This document shows positions 1-11,872 of a DNA stretch of 64,000 nt, in pieces (position 1 is the stretch's first letter; each line of letters begins with the position of its first letter). Made by a program: the position numbers and the translations under genes. The notes beneath the pieces were generated by a model. The model saw only the letters and a list, made by a program, of their open reading frames with translations, was not told the DNA's origin and did not search any database. Source of the DNA: Adineta steineri (taxonomy: Eukaryota > Rotifera > Eurotatoria > Adinetida > Adinetidae); the NCBI GenBank assembly GCA_905250115.1, contig CAJNOI010000142.1, positions 113,944 through 177,943 on the forward strand, in the 5' to 3' direction.

Positions 1-2137
1 ATCTAATGCTAATCGGCTTAACTAAAAACAAGAAATTAATATTATTATCTAACAAATATTTTTCATAGATATACATTACATTAGGATTATCGGGAAAATA
101 ACATGAATAGTAATCATTTCTTGTAGACAATTTTCCTTCATTTTCATCTTCTAAAGGTAATCCACTATCAATCTATTCAATAAACAATTAATCGATATCA
201 TTTTTCAATGCAAACATACATCAGAATAAGAATATAGTTGTTCAAGATCATTTAAAGTCAATTTTTTGAGTGATGCACCATAATCTATGAGTAATTCAAT
301 GAAATCAATATAACCGCGACGAAGAGCATCAATGAGAGCTTCACAAAGATCAGGTTCCTTTCACGAAAATATATTTATAAGAACAAAAACAATAAATTCT
401 TACAGGTAATTTTGCAATGCTTGTATCTGTAAGAATATATTTTTTTGTATAGTCAAGTTTTTGCCATGCCTATTAACAAATAGAAAATAATAACAAAAAT
501 TATTTTGTTAAATAATATACCATAGCTAATTTTAATTCAGCCATTCGACATTGTTGTTCATCATAATTATCTCCAGAAAATTTAGTTGCTAAAAATAAAA
601 TTAATTTATATCTCTAATGATCGAGTTTAACTGACCATTGAGTAGAGCTTCAAGAATAGCATCTTCTAAATTTCCACCATGTCGTGGATTATCAAATTCG
701 AATATAACGACTAATTGTTTTTGTTTATATAATACGTGACAAAGATTATCTTTTACTTCATCAATCCATGGATTATTATTAAGTCGAGTTTGTTCTAATC
801 TATACAAAAAAAAACAGAACATGAATAAATTTATTTGAAATAAATAAAAACTTACATTGAATCAAGTCTAATCTTGTTAGAAGAACTTATTTGATATTTA
901 GTTTGAGTTTCATCTATTTCAATTTCAGAAAAAAAATTATGTAATTCAGCTACAAGATCTGCAGCTCTACCAGATCCCTATTTAAGAATTGATTAGAACT
1001 AGAATCTGTTGATTTTAATAGTTACTTTAACGACCACCAATGGAGTATTTGATTGAAGTGCATGACAAACAGTACGAACTGAAAATGGTCCACCTTCAAC
1101 AAGAATCATAACAATAGGAATCAATGCATTTTCTGTCGATATATTCGTATTGATTCGACGAGAATATTGTTCAATTTTAGCTCGTTGTAAAAGAAGACCA
1201 TCAGTATTGGATAATTTTCCATCGAATAATAAAAAATGTGTATGATTCGGTTCTAAATCACATCGTTTTGCTTCCGATTGTTTAACTACATAAGAATGAA
1301 TGAAATTTGGATTTTCAACATCCTATTAATGATATATATATATATATATATAAATAAATTATTAATCATCATTTAATCTTACCGACTGAACTGATTCAGT
1401 TTGTAAACGACGATTAACTATTGACAATACACTCTTTTTATTCACATTAATATCACTAATCATAGATGATTTTATTGAAAGATTTTCGAGTTGTTTATTT
1501 CCAGCTGTATATTTCCAACTACCAATTCCAATACAAGGAACATTAAGACCATGTTTATGATTTTTATATCGATAATTATTGAGAGCTTCACCGACTAATT
1601 TAACTACACCTGTATTTGTTCCAGCTGTTATTAACCATGCATCTAATACATAAAAATAATTATCGAAAAATAGTCATTAAAATGAATAGATTACTTGTCG
1701 TAGCAGCAGAAACAACTAAACCACGTTGAAATGTTCTTCGAAGATGTGTAGACATTTGACATCGTTTTCCTCCACCTGTAACAGAAATAATCAAATCAGG
1801 TGTTGCCAAACGCCATCCAGATTTTAGAAATTCAACTATTGTTCTTGCATTTGTTTGAAGAGCCAATCGAATATATTGAGAAAGACGAGTATCTATATCA
1901 ATATCATCTTCACCAAATTTTATATAACCATAATCTTTTGTTACTTCACTAAAATCGAAACAATGAATAACTTTAATATACAATATCTTACATTGACTTA
2001 CGAATTGTTATTAGATTGTCGAATATTCAATTTCTGAATTATCTAGAAAATAATAAAAATTTTAAGTAGGAAGATTTGATTTCAGTTGAAAATACCTCTT
2101 GTACATGACGTATTTGTTCACCAATTTCTTTAGTCAT
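1..2137 (-). CDS. TRPM-type cation channel, N-terminal part (3' end beyond window)
   Basis: This is the amino-terminal cytosolic region of a TRPM ion channel; the membrane part lies beyond the window start. Exons read on the minus strand: 2096-2137 (ATG at 2137), a short exon near 2004-2035, 1695-1948, 1383-1642, 1026-1322, 856-977, 636-799, 521-588, about 404-471, and more to position 1. Frames join across GT-AG introns of about 45-60 nt. The SLOG/LSDAT nucleotide-binding domain shows ISVTGGGKRCQM, then AWLITAGTNTGVVKLVGEA, GIGSWKY and VMILVEGGPFSVRTV. These are family hallmarks in the usual order. The ankyrin-like melastatin homology region follows (LVVIFEFDNPRHGGNLEDAI, then EPDLCEALIDALRRGYIDFI). 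The N-terminus is shorter than in vertebrate TRPMs. TRPM channels conduct cations and this region binds nucleotide in some members. The family call is secure; the subtype cannot be set. The second small exon is the least certain. Confidence 0.9.
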
Positions 2138-4095
2138 TGTTAGCGAATTATGTGTGTTGCATTTGGAAGTTCATTTCAAAATCTTAATTACTAATGAGAA
2201 GTATACAATATATCTATATGCATTTTAACATTCTTCTTATCGGTCATTAATGACAAATGTCCTTTCCTCTACTCGTCAATGAATAGAAGATGAAGAAAAA
2301 TATTAACCGAAAAGAGAGAGAAAAAAAAGAATGCATATGTTGCGAAGAAAAAAAACTGTCTTCTACTTTTTATCGTTATTTCACTTTGATACAATAGGAG
2401 AAATGTAACATCTGGCCGCTGCGCCTTATAATACTATTGTTGAAATGAGTACAATTATTAAGAGAAAAGGAAAGTTTAGTGAAAAAGGACAAACTAGAAA
2501 AAAAAATTCTTTCAAGTGAGAAATACAGGTCAACGTTTGTTTAAACAAAAAAAAAAGAAAAGAATTAGGATAAGAGCGATGACACGAGATATATGAATTT
2601 AAAAGGAATACGTTATTTCCGAATGGACGCCACTACTGTCATATAAAATAAGATTGTATTATTTTAAACAATAATATCGAACTATGTCTCACCTAGCAAG
2701 ACTTTGGTCACAAAGTCATATGAATACAATATGAAATTTGTTTTTAAATCATATTATTTTTAATATTTATAAGAATGAACGAAACGTGATTGATTTTCTC
2801 AAATTCGATGAGATGATTTTACTCTGAATTTTTAACCTAAAATTTTTAATAAGTCAACAAAAATAATTGTATTTAGAATGTTAATTTCAATATATGATAT
2901 GAAAAATTGTATGTTGTATTATGTTTGTGTGAAATAATGGAAATGCTTTGCTTTTGATTTAAATCAATAATGAAATTTAGTTTACATGTATTATATATAT
3001 CGTGATTTCAGAGGAAGTAATACATCTCTATAGAGAAAATATTTCCTGAAGTATTTTTAACTGACAAGACTTATTTTAAAAGCGTTTGCTCTTTTTATTT
3101 CCTTAATACAATGTTTATCCGTTTTTCATTATATATAGCATACCCACAACATGTCCATTATAATATAAAACAAAGAAAAAAAAGTTATAATTTCAAAGCA
3201 GTTGATTACATTCATGTCTTGATGTCTTCGTTCTATTTTTCTTGCGTTCTTCTGTTTCCGTTATAGATTGTTCTCTATAATTTTCCTTCGTTCGCTATAC
3301 TTATTTTTCTCTTTTCTTTCTTTTGAATCTCGCGAGCAGCTTAGATCTATTGTGCGTTATCATTTCTCTCCTGCTATTGTCGGTTTTTTCCCACAACTAT
3401 TAATAGCTGTTTTTCTTTCTCTACACGATTTACATGATCATTTTTCTTCTTCTATAATTCCGATCAACAGATCATATAAAGTTTCATTGATTTTTTATAT
3501 TTTTTTTAGCCGAAGTAACAAAATGTAGTATTGATTTATGAATACTGATTCATTAGTAAGTTGGTTTTTGCTTTAAAAACGTTTTATTTTCTATCATATA
3601 GATAAAATAATTGTTAGACAGTTCAATTCAATCTAGTAGTTTTCAAATTAAGGTAAAAATATGACGTTTAGCTATTAGAAAACTTTCTCTCGCTCATTTC
3701 AAGTTTCATTGATCGTCTACTAAATTCGAACTTTGCTAACGACATCGAATCGAAGAATAAAATAAGTAAAAGATACAACGTTGCAATATTAATTAGTGCC
3801 ATAACATTATATTGTCAATTAATCTCATAGAATGCAATAATGCAAAGTGAAAAAGAAACAATTACTAAATGTTACAGTTTCTATATGGCGGATATACTTG
3901 ATCTTTGTTAAGCAACATGTTATAGAAAATTGGAAAACTACTAATCAATTAATCTATCAATCCCGAGTTTGAATCGTTAAAATTCTAAAACTAGTCTTGA
4001 AAAGAGAATTGATCGTAACAATATTATATGATCTAATTTCTATTTCACAAACGTATTGAGATCGATACAGATTTTAGATTAATACAACATTAAAT
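2138..4095. other. Intergenic, no gene recognised
   Basis: This is AT-rich spacer between the divergent TRPM and arrestin-like genes, so it should hold both promoters. The pyrimidine-rich open frame near 3268-3528 has no recognisable domain and looks like chance. No repeat or hairpin stands out. Confidence 0.5.
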
Positions 4096-5299
4096 ATGGC
4101 TAATGTAAATTACTATAAAAGTCCACCACCTACAGTTGATGACAATCCAATAGTTTATGAAAGTCAATTATGCCTAACAAAGCGTAAAAGAAATTTACTG
4201 ATTATAGTTATTGCGATTGTTTTTATCATCGGTGTATTCTATGCAACTGTAAAGGCTGTATTTAGTAGAAATTCGATAAGTATGATAAAAAATGTTAAAT
4301 ATCTAGACTAATTAATAGAAATATTGATAATTTCTAGATTCGAATGGTAACAAAACAGAAGACTTGCTTCTAATGTGTCGATTTGATAATCAAAATGAAA
4401 ATCAATATTGGAGTGGTGATAATGTATCAGGTACCATCGAATTTATCAATAATAATTATCCAGAATTGAAATTACGAAGTCTTAATATTACACTAGTCGG
4501 TATGTTTGTGTATACGACTTCATCAAAAACTGGAAACAAAGGACTATCAAAAAAAACTAAACATGAAGTATTATTTTTCGAAAATGATCTTATTGTAAAA
4601 TCGATTAACAATGAAAATCAACTTGTTCTACCACTTGGAAATTATACTTGGTCGTTTAGTGGTCGTCTTGATCAACGTTTATCACCTTCGATCGAACAAT
4701 CTAAAACAACAAGTCCATCCATTCGTTATTTCGTTCGCGTTAAAATAGTTCGAACTGAATGGTACAAAGTAAATTTTTATAAAGAATTTGGTATTATTGT
4801 TCGAAATAATTCATCATGGCCTGCTAATGTAACAAGATTTGAGAAACAGAGTGAATCTCGACGAGGTATTCAAGCTCGTGTTAATTTTCCAAAAACTGTT
4901 GTCGCTGCTGGAAATAAATTATCGTTTGATGTTGTTTTGCATAATTCTCAAAAAACTTCAGTACGTGGAATATCAGCAACTCTTACTCAAATATGGGAAA
5001 TTGGTCAAATCAAAACAGAAGGTCTCGCACTATTTGATACGAAACTAGAAAAATTTGAATCATCATCAATCGAAAAATTTCATAAAACTTTCGAATTAAA
5101 TGTGCCTGACAACATTCCTGCTACGTTTTCATCTAATCTTACTTCGTCGACGACTCATATTCTAGTAGCCGTGCATTATGAACTTACGGTTAAAGTTGAT
5201 ATTGATGGCATTTTTGCAAATATTAATCTAGAAGTTCCACTAATTATCATCAATGCAATTGAGAAAAAAAGAACAACAAATGCTGTCTTCATCCAATAA
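4096..5299 (+). CDS. Type II membrane protein with arrestin-like fold
   Basis: Two exons: 4096-4279 and 4338-5299. The donor AA|GTATG and acceptor TTTCTAG join in phase 1 and keep the frame, giving about 380 residues. Residues 1-36 are a polar tail ending in KRKR. Residues 37-56 are one hydrophobic helix (LLIIVIAIVFIIGVFYATV). The rest is an arrestin N- and C-domain pair like ARRDC/alpha-arrestins (YWSGDNVSGTIEF, LPLGNYTWSFSGRL, then a C-terminal domain with VVAAGNKLSFDVVLHNSQ). Arrestins are normally cytosolic adaptors. Here the basic residues before the helix predict a cytosolic N-terminus and a luminal or extracellular arrestin fold. At least six N-glycosylation sequons (NKT, NIT, NYT, NSS, NVT, NLT) lie after the helix and fit that. 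If the splice is wrong, a second gene could start inside exon 2 and be a normal soluble arrestin. The fold call is good; the topology is inferred. Confidence 0.75.
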
Positions 5300-5755
5300 T
5301 CAATCTCTTTTTTTGCATTAATTGATTTTATCCTATACTTCTATTATATTCAATTCACCAATATTTGCGAGTGATATTTTCTCTTAATAAATACAAGAAT
5401 ATTTTTTGTCATTTTAAAATTTTGTTTTCGAATAAATTAAGAGTCGCTTTTATAATTTAGTTGTTGTATGAATACAGTATCCATATTCACACCCACAGCT
5501 ACACCTTTTTATCTTTGTAATGTTTTTATCGCTCAAAATTCTTTTCTTAACGTTTAAAAGTCGAAATATTTGTTCCAATAGGCATTGTTATAATTTTGGT
5601 ACAACATACAATGATGTGAGCGTCTTCTCTCTGATATAAGACATGACAATATAATAGAAACTTCGAAAGAGATATCATTCTTATTATAAGAAAAAGTCTG
5701 ATTATTAAATGAGGATAAAAAATCTAATGTTCTTATGTTGAAAAAACAAATCTGT
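5300..5755. other. Convergent 3' spacer
   Basis: This lies between the stops of two convergent genes. AATAAA near 5387 could be the polyadenylation signal of the arrestin-like gene. Nothing else was seen. Confidence 0.4.
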
Positions 5756-7332
5756 TTATAACGGATAGTACAACTCTGTACTCTTCAAATCATCATCATA
5801 ATTGCGTCCACCAGTGATTAACAATTTTCCATTTGTTAATATTGATGCTGTGTGCAATTCTCGTGCATTATTCATACTATCAATAATTGTCCAAGTTTCT
5901 GTTAATGGATCATATAGTTCAGTACTATTCATAATACCGATAAAGCCCCGTCCACCAGTAATTAACACTTTCCCATCTGTTAAAATAGATGTTGTATGTA
6001 AAAATCGTGCATTATTCACACTACCAGTCATTGACCAAGTCTCTGTCGCTGAATCATATAACTCAACCTCCTTTACATAACCACTATAACTATATCCACA
6101 CGTAACTAATACTTTACCATTTGTTAACAGAGATGTAGTGTGCAAATGTCGCTCCTTCGTCATATTACCAGTAAGCACCCAAGTTTCTGTTACTGGATCA
6201 TACAATTCAGCACTAGTCATTGGACCACTACTACCACTTCCACCAGTAACTAATACTTTCCCATTCGATAACATTAATGCTGCGTGCTGTTCCCGTGCAT
6301 GATTCATACTAGCAGTACTTGCCCAAATGCCTGTTGAAATATCATACAACTCAGCAGTATCTAGATAACCATGTTGACCAAATCCACCAGTAACTAACAC
6401 TTTACCATTTCCTAACATTAACGTTGTGTGTTGAGTTCGTGAATTATTCATACTACCAGTAATTGTCCAAGTTCCTGTTGATAGATCATATAACTCAGCA
6501 GTCTTGTGATCACTAGTATCACTTAATCCACCAGTAACTAAGACTTTTCCATTTGTTAACATTGTTGCTGTATGCCTAGTTCGTACAGTATTCATACTAC
6601 CAATAGTTGTCCAAGTTCCTGTTGATGGATCATACAATTCAGCACTATTCAGGTAAGTGCGATTAATATTTCCACCAGTGACTAACACTTTTCCATTTGG
6701 TAAGATAAGTGTTGCATGGTAACTTCGTGCATTATTCATACTACCAGTAGTAGACCAGCCTAGAAGAAAGATTCAAATCTCTGCAATCTCAAAATAAATA
6801 TATAATCAAACTATGAAAGAGAGTTCGTTAAATAGATGCTCTTAGAGATTCTCTAATGAGAAAATATCATGGAACACATACGAGATTTTAGATAATAGTT
6901 ACAGGAAACTATACGTCAAGAAATCACAAAAAATAGTTTTGTAATACTCGAAATATATATATATAATTAAACAATAAAATTTAAGTTGATAGAAATGTCA
7001 TTGTAAAGCTTACTTGATTGTTGAGTAGTGGTCATTGTTGTTGTTGTCGTTGTAGATGATGATGTTCTTGTTGATGAAGATGACGACATTGTAGAAGATG
7101 ACTCTGTTTTTGTGGTTGATAACGATGTTGTTATTGTCGTAGTGATGGTAGTTTCTTTTTGCTTTGGTTTAAGAATGGCAAATTTTATTATCAACGTAAT
7201 AGCAACTATACTAATTATCAAACTGATAATACAAATACAGATGATCAAAATTCGACGACGATTCAATTGTCTAGGTTTAGGCTGCGTATTATTTGCAACT
7301 TCATCTTTAGAAAACATCTCGTATTCCGTCAT
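5756..7332 (-). CDS. Membrane-anchored Kelch beta-propeller protein
   Basis: Two exons: 7014-7332 and 5756-6759. They join in phase 1 over a 254-nt intron and give 440 residues. ATG at 7332 was chosen because the open frame upstream has no earlier ATG and runs into an acceptor-like sequence (TTTATTCTAG), suggesting a 5' UTR intron. The protein has a cytosolic tail of about 25 residues ending RRR, one transmembrane helix, and a Ser/Thr stalk of about 50 residues. Seven Kelch repeats of about 47 residues follow, each with a core like NGKVLVTGG, then AELYDPSTGTWT and a MNNAR-H turn. Seven repeats would close one propeller. The repeat style (GKVLVTGG...AELYDP) is the one common in bacterial Kelch/galactose-oxidase-like proteins. 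No copper-radical active site is visible, so an enzyme role is not claimed; an adhesive or binding ectodomain is likelier. Confidence 0.87.
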
Positions 7333-7961
7333 GTTTTGTTTCAAAAGAAGTTTCAATCTAGAATAAAAAAATGCGATATCACCATTTGATGTTATTTTAT
7401 ACTTGCCTTTTATATATCTAACACGAAATTAAATGCAAACACCGTTGTCATAAATATAAGAAAAGATGCATGCACTGTTATCTTTGTCATGATATACACC
7501 ACATAAGACTAAAGTACTGTAAGTTTACGTTTCGTTTGGTAACTTCTTTAATAACACATTTTTTATTAACTTACTCAGCGAAATTCAATAATTAAAACCT
7601 AATTATTACTAAGGAGTTTATAATTTAAATAAACTAAGATTATTTGACACAGTACAAACAATATTCGTTAGAAACAATCAATAAAGTCATTGAAGATAAA
7701 TATTTTCTCTTTCAAGAATATTTTTGTAAACACATAATTCGTATTGTTATGCTTTAAGAAGATATTCTAATGGTCATTTTCTGCTTTTCCTAAACACTTA
7801 CGTTTACGATCTGATCAGATTGTTTACAAAATCTGTACTTATTTTTAGTATTACGACTATGGGTATCATCTACGATGATAGTATAGGTATATTTATTGGC
7901 TATGAATGTTAAACTTGAAAATGGATAGTAGTCAAAATAATTCGATCTTTGACGTGGCTAA
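7333..7961. other. Intergenic, no gene recognised
   Basis: AT-rich spacer upstream of the Kelch gene and downstream of the isomerase-like gene (both minus strand). An acceptor-like site at about 7367-7372 hints that a non-coding first exon of the Kelch gene lies here. Nothing else is supported. Confidence 0.4.
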
Positions 7962-8792
7962 TTAAGCGTTGAACATGCTCACTGCTGTAGACAAGCCATC
8001 CATGGGCTCACGAGTCGGAATGAATTCATGACCAATGTATCCTGCGTAGCCAATTTCTTGAATAGCGTTTACAATGGCAGGATAGTCAATTTCCTGTTTG
8101 TCATCTAATTCATTTCGACCTGGATAGCCTGCAGTATGAATATGACCAATGACATCATGATGAGCTCGAAGATATTTGATGACGTCACCATGCATGACGT
8201 GCACATGATAAACATCAAACAGAAGACGAACGCTCGGTGAATTTACTTTACGAACAATGTCGGCGCAAAAATCAATGTTGTCGCCTTGATAACCAGGATG
8301 ACCCTTCATCGGATGCGATTCAACACGTGTGTTGAGATGTTCAAGGCAAATAGTGACATTTTTCTCGGCGGCATACGTAGAAAGATCGAGAAGACCTTTC
8401 ACACAATTCTCAAAGCATTCGTCAATCGATACTTCACCACTAGAAGGATCTTCGGGGTTGAGCCACTTGTATCCGATGAAGGCGATTACATTCGGAAAGC
8501 CGTATTCAGCGGCTAGGTCAATAGATTGTTTGGTTCGAGCAATGACTTCTTCGTGATTCTTCAGATTATTGAGGCCTTTCATAAAAGGTGCTCCGGGCAT
8601 TCCGTTACAACAAAATGCACATTTCAAATTGTATTTCTTTAAAATAGGATAAGTCTCTGGCGGTGCGAGTTCGATACTTTCAATATCCAGATTGAGAGCA
8701 AGTTGACAGATTTGTTCTGTATTCCATTCCCATTCGGTATCAGCGAGACACCAGTAAGCAATAGATTGTTTGAACTTGTGCGAATTCGACAT
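7962..8792 (-). CDS. Hydroxypyruvate isomerase-like TIM-barrel enzyme
   Basis: A single uninterrupted frame of 276 residues. It belongs to the xylose isomerase-like / AP endonuclease 2 TIM-barrel superfamily, closest in look to hydroxypyruvate isomerase (hydroxypyruvate to tartronate semialdehyde). Candidate metal-site segments appear in order: ICLEHLN (Glu), LLFDVYHVHVMHGD (Asp, His), IGHIHTAGYPGRNE, and YIGHEF (Glu). Length matches the family (about 260-280). There is no signal peptide, so it should be cytosolic. It has no introns, while most neighbours are spliced, and its base composition is visibly less AT-rich. Both fit acquisition from bacteria. An animal HYI-type gene of vertical descent is the alternative; a tree would decide. 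The substrate is not fixed by sequence, since other sugar isomerases/epimerases share the fold. Confidence 0.87.
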   Translation of the reverse strand: MSNSHKFKQSIAYWCLADTEWEWNTEQICQLALNLDIESIELAPPETYPILKKYNLKCAFCCNGMPGAPFMKGLNNLKNHEEVIARTKQSIDLAAEYGFPNVIAFIGYKWLNPEDPSSGEVSIDECFENCVKGLLDLSTYAAEKNVTICLEHLNTRVESHPMKGHPGYQGDNIDFCADIVRKVNSPSVRLLFDVYHVHVMHGDVIKYLRAHHDVIGHIHTAGYPGRNELDDKQEIDYPAIVNAIQEIGYAGYIGHEFIPTREPMDGLSTAVSMFNA

Positions 8793-10177
8793 CTAGAATA
8801 AGAATATATGATAAGAATTAGTAGGCAAGGTGTGGAGCACTTTACGGAGAGTTAATATGGATTGGTTTAATGCAGGTCCTTGAACGGCAAGGCATAGAAC
8901 TACTCAGTTTGAATGCCTAAGTTCTACAAAGTTTTGGTTGTCAGAATAAATCAAGTTTTTAGATTTATCTCAGGATTGGTTATATTCTATTTCCTCAGAG
9001 GTAGCATTTACTTTAAAGATTAATTATCCAAAATATAGTTCAAACAACATTTAATAGCATTTGAAACAAGCAAAAGAATATCATATTTCTGCTCAGAAGA
9101 ATAAATCGATAAACAATATTGAAGCTGATTTTTCTTGGTGGATATATTTTACATAGTACTTTTTGAGTAAAAATGTCATACGAGGAATAACTTGAAAGTA
9201 CTGACAAAAGAATGATGCAAGTTTTTGAGTCTGTATTAAGCATAAGACTATAATGGAAAGTCTCCATTGGAAATGTACATCTACTGCTGGACAAATTCAG
9301 TTATGGCTCTATTCAGTATGTTCTTCCTCATACGTAATCTCGATTTGAAACGTGTACTTAATAAAAAGCATTAATCCTAGATGAATTTGATTCTTGTTAC
9401 GTTTACTTACAGTAGTGTGTCGTTATTATTTATCTTTGTTAAAAGATCGTGTATCTTTTCTTTCAACTTTCTTCGTCCTTATCTTTTACCTTCATTGAAA
9501 TATATTTGTTGCTTATACTTTTTGACGTTCTTTCAAGTTGAGTCATCATAAAAAAATATTGGTAGGTAAACATTTCGATTCAAAAATGAGCTCACATAAT
9601 ATTTAAAATAATACATACCGAACTTAAATGACTATTCTCTCCTTCTCAACATAACTTTTTGAAAAACTTTCTTTTTTTATTGTCTTCGGAAAAATGCAAC
9701 AGAAAACAGTAAGATTAATATACCTCCTTGAACACACCATCTTGATTCTAATCGTATCTATGTTTTCAAAAATAAATTTTTATTTTTATTCAAGATTTAG
9801 TTGTAGTTGGTAATACATGTATTTCAGAAATAATTTATAGATTTTATCAAGAATAGTCATGAGAGAAAACGTTACAATCAGCTGTTTGTATGACTACAAT
9901 ATTTATATCATAAACGAATGGAATAAAAGATATAGAGCAATGTTTGAATTTATAAAAATTCGATTCAGATATTTGAAATTCTAAGCTTTCATTTCTGTTC
10001 TGTAAGAGTAATCATTGATGTTTGAATAAAATCTTACAGTAGAATGTATATTTCGAAAATATGAATATGTGATGATTGTGTTGGTTTTTCTGTTAGATAC
10101 GACATCAAAAGCATTGTATTCTCTAGAAATGGTATATAATGAAAATAGTTCATGTCATTTCACTTCACTTCACAGTT
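8793..10177. other. Intergenic, no gene recognised
   Basis: About 1.4 kb of AT-rich spacer between two minus-strand genes. Short open frames here (for example 9040-9294) show no domain, signal peptide or splice support. Confidence 0.4.
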
Positions 10178-11872
10178 TTATTCAGATGCCAATGCATGAA
10201 TTTCATAGTTTGTCAGCTCTCGGGCAAAGATTTTCAGCTCATCAATTTGGCCTTGAAATTGAGATAAAACAATCGTTGTTGCATTAATACCGCACTGATT
10301 CGGCTGAAGACAAGTTCCTATTGTTATTGTAGTCATTTCATCACTTGCTAAATAGTCAAATACTAAATTATTCTTATTCACCAATGATCCATTGACGAAT
10401 AGTCGAATACCATTTGAAATAGAATACGTCATACTGATATGACTCCAAACATTTAATGGTAACGTTTTGTTATTGAAGGAAGTGGAATAGAAGCCACTTT
10501 CACCTAATGTTTGAATTGTTAAATATCCCATAGTATCAAAACCAATCATTGGTACACACCAACCACTCGGTGAACTCACCTAAATGACCAATGAATAGAT
10601 TAGAATATTCTCTTTTGAAATAGACATTACCTGAAGGATAGTGCCATTATTTGTGAATGGACAAATCCATATTGAAAATGAGTATGTATAGTTTGATTTT
10701 CCAAGATAATAAAAACCTGTTGTTTGCAAATAAGATGAATTTGTTGAGTTGATCACTAATGCCTGATTGAATCGACCATTAGAGTTGAAAATTGTATTGA
10801 TAGTAGTAAGATTATTGATCTGATTAGGACCCGCATCAAGATATGTATTGTCGAATGGATAATAAGCAACAAGAGTGGCTTCGGTAAGAAGTGCGTCAGT
10901 ACTCTTGATACGTGGAACAAATATTATTTTGTCAATATAACCATTGTTATCTGTCACCCATGACATATATGGTAGAGGACCAATAATCATCACACTTGGA
11001 TTTCCTATGTATGGACCTGTAGATACTCGACTTCCATCCAGATATCCATTCAAATATACCATTTGCTCAGATGTCGACCGATTATATGTATATGCCACAT
11101 GATACCATTGATTTGTATTTATTGTTGTACTGCCAACTAAATCATCTGTACAAAAACCTAATAGTAGTTTACCCTTTGACACTGCTACATGTAAACATTT
11201 ATCTTGAACAACAGTCTGACAATGACTAAGCAAATAAAAATAACTCCAAGTTGGTGCTGTGTTAATAAATGGCATATAGATCCATGCAGAAATTGTGAAG
11301 CTAGTGGCAGTTAAGTTTAGATAATGATTGACGAGAGAATAATTGGTTGATTGAAAATAAACAGCACTACCGTATCCAGCATATCCAGGTGATATCCATG
11401 TAATAGCATTGTTAGCAACAGGATTACCATTGTACCGATTATAAACATCGTTAAAATCTCCATCAAATAACCATTCAATAATTTGTGGTAGATTATTTGA
11501 ATCTAATTAAAAATTTATTAGACTTTTTGTTTTAATTCATAGAAAATATCTTGTTTACTTACTGTTATTTGTATTACTATCGGGAAAAGTAAAAACACTG
11601 GTTAGATTGTCAGTTGTCAATTGCAATTGTCCTTCCCAAAGATATGCACTGTAGAGAACGCAAGTTTGATTATTTCCAAAGAAAATACCCGTAACACAAG
11701 AATAAGTATAGCATTGACAAACACATTCATCCTGTACGGTTATGAAATCTAATTCAATCAAAAGAGATCCAAGAGTTATTGGTTGGAATTGAGCATTTTG
11801 GTATACATCCATAGATATTGCTGTCGTGGATGTGAAAAGAACAATTAGACTAAGAGTTAATCTTAGGAACAT
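10178..11872 (-). CDS. Secreted protein with two LamG/concanavalin-like domains
   Basis: Three exons: 11563-11872, 10631-11502 and 10178-10579, joined in phases 1 and 0, giving 527 residues. ATG at 11872 was preferred over one at 11968 because it starts directly with a signal peptide (MFLRLTLSLIVLFTSTTA). A Cys-rich segment follows (CVCQCYTYSC, FFGNNQTCVLYSAYL), resembling an apple/PAN-like or small disulfide domain. Two LamG (concanavalin A-like) jelly-roll domains come next. The first runs from about WLFDGDFNDVYN through NQWYHVAYTYNRST and VYLNGYLDGS. The second runs from YYPFDNTYLDAGPNQINN through LNVWSHISMTYSISNGIRL and GQIDELKIFARELTNYEI. These domains usually bind glycans or matrix proteins. 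There is no transmembrane helix after the signal, so it is probably secreted. The ligand is unknown. Confidence 0.87.

Noticed and set aside
3268-3528. Hydrophobic 86-codon frame
   Set aside because: Pyrimidine-rich spacer; no domain, no splice or promoter support.
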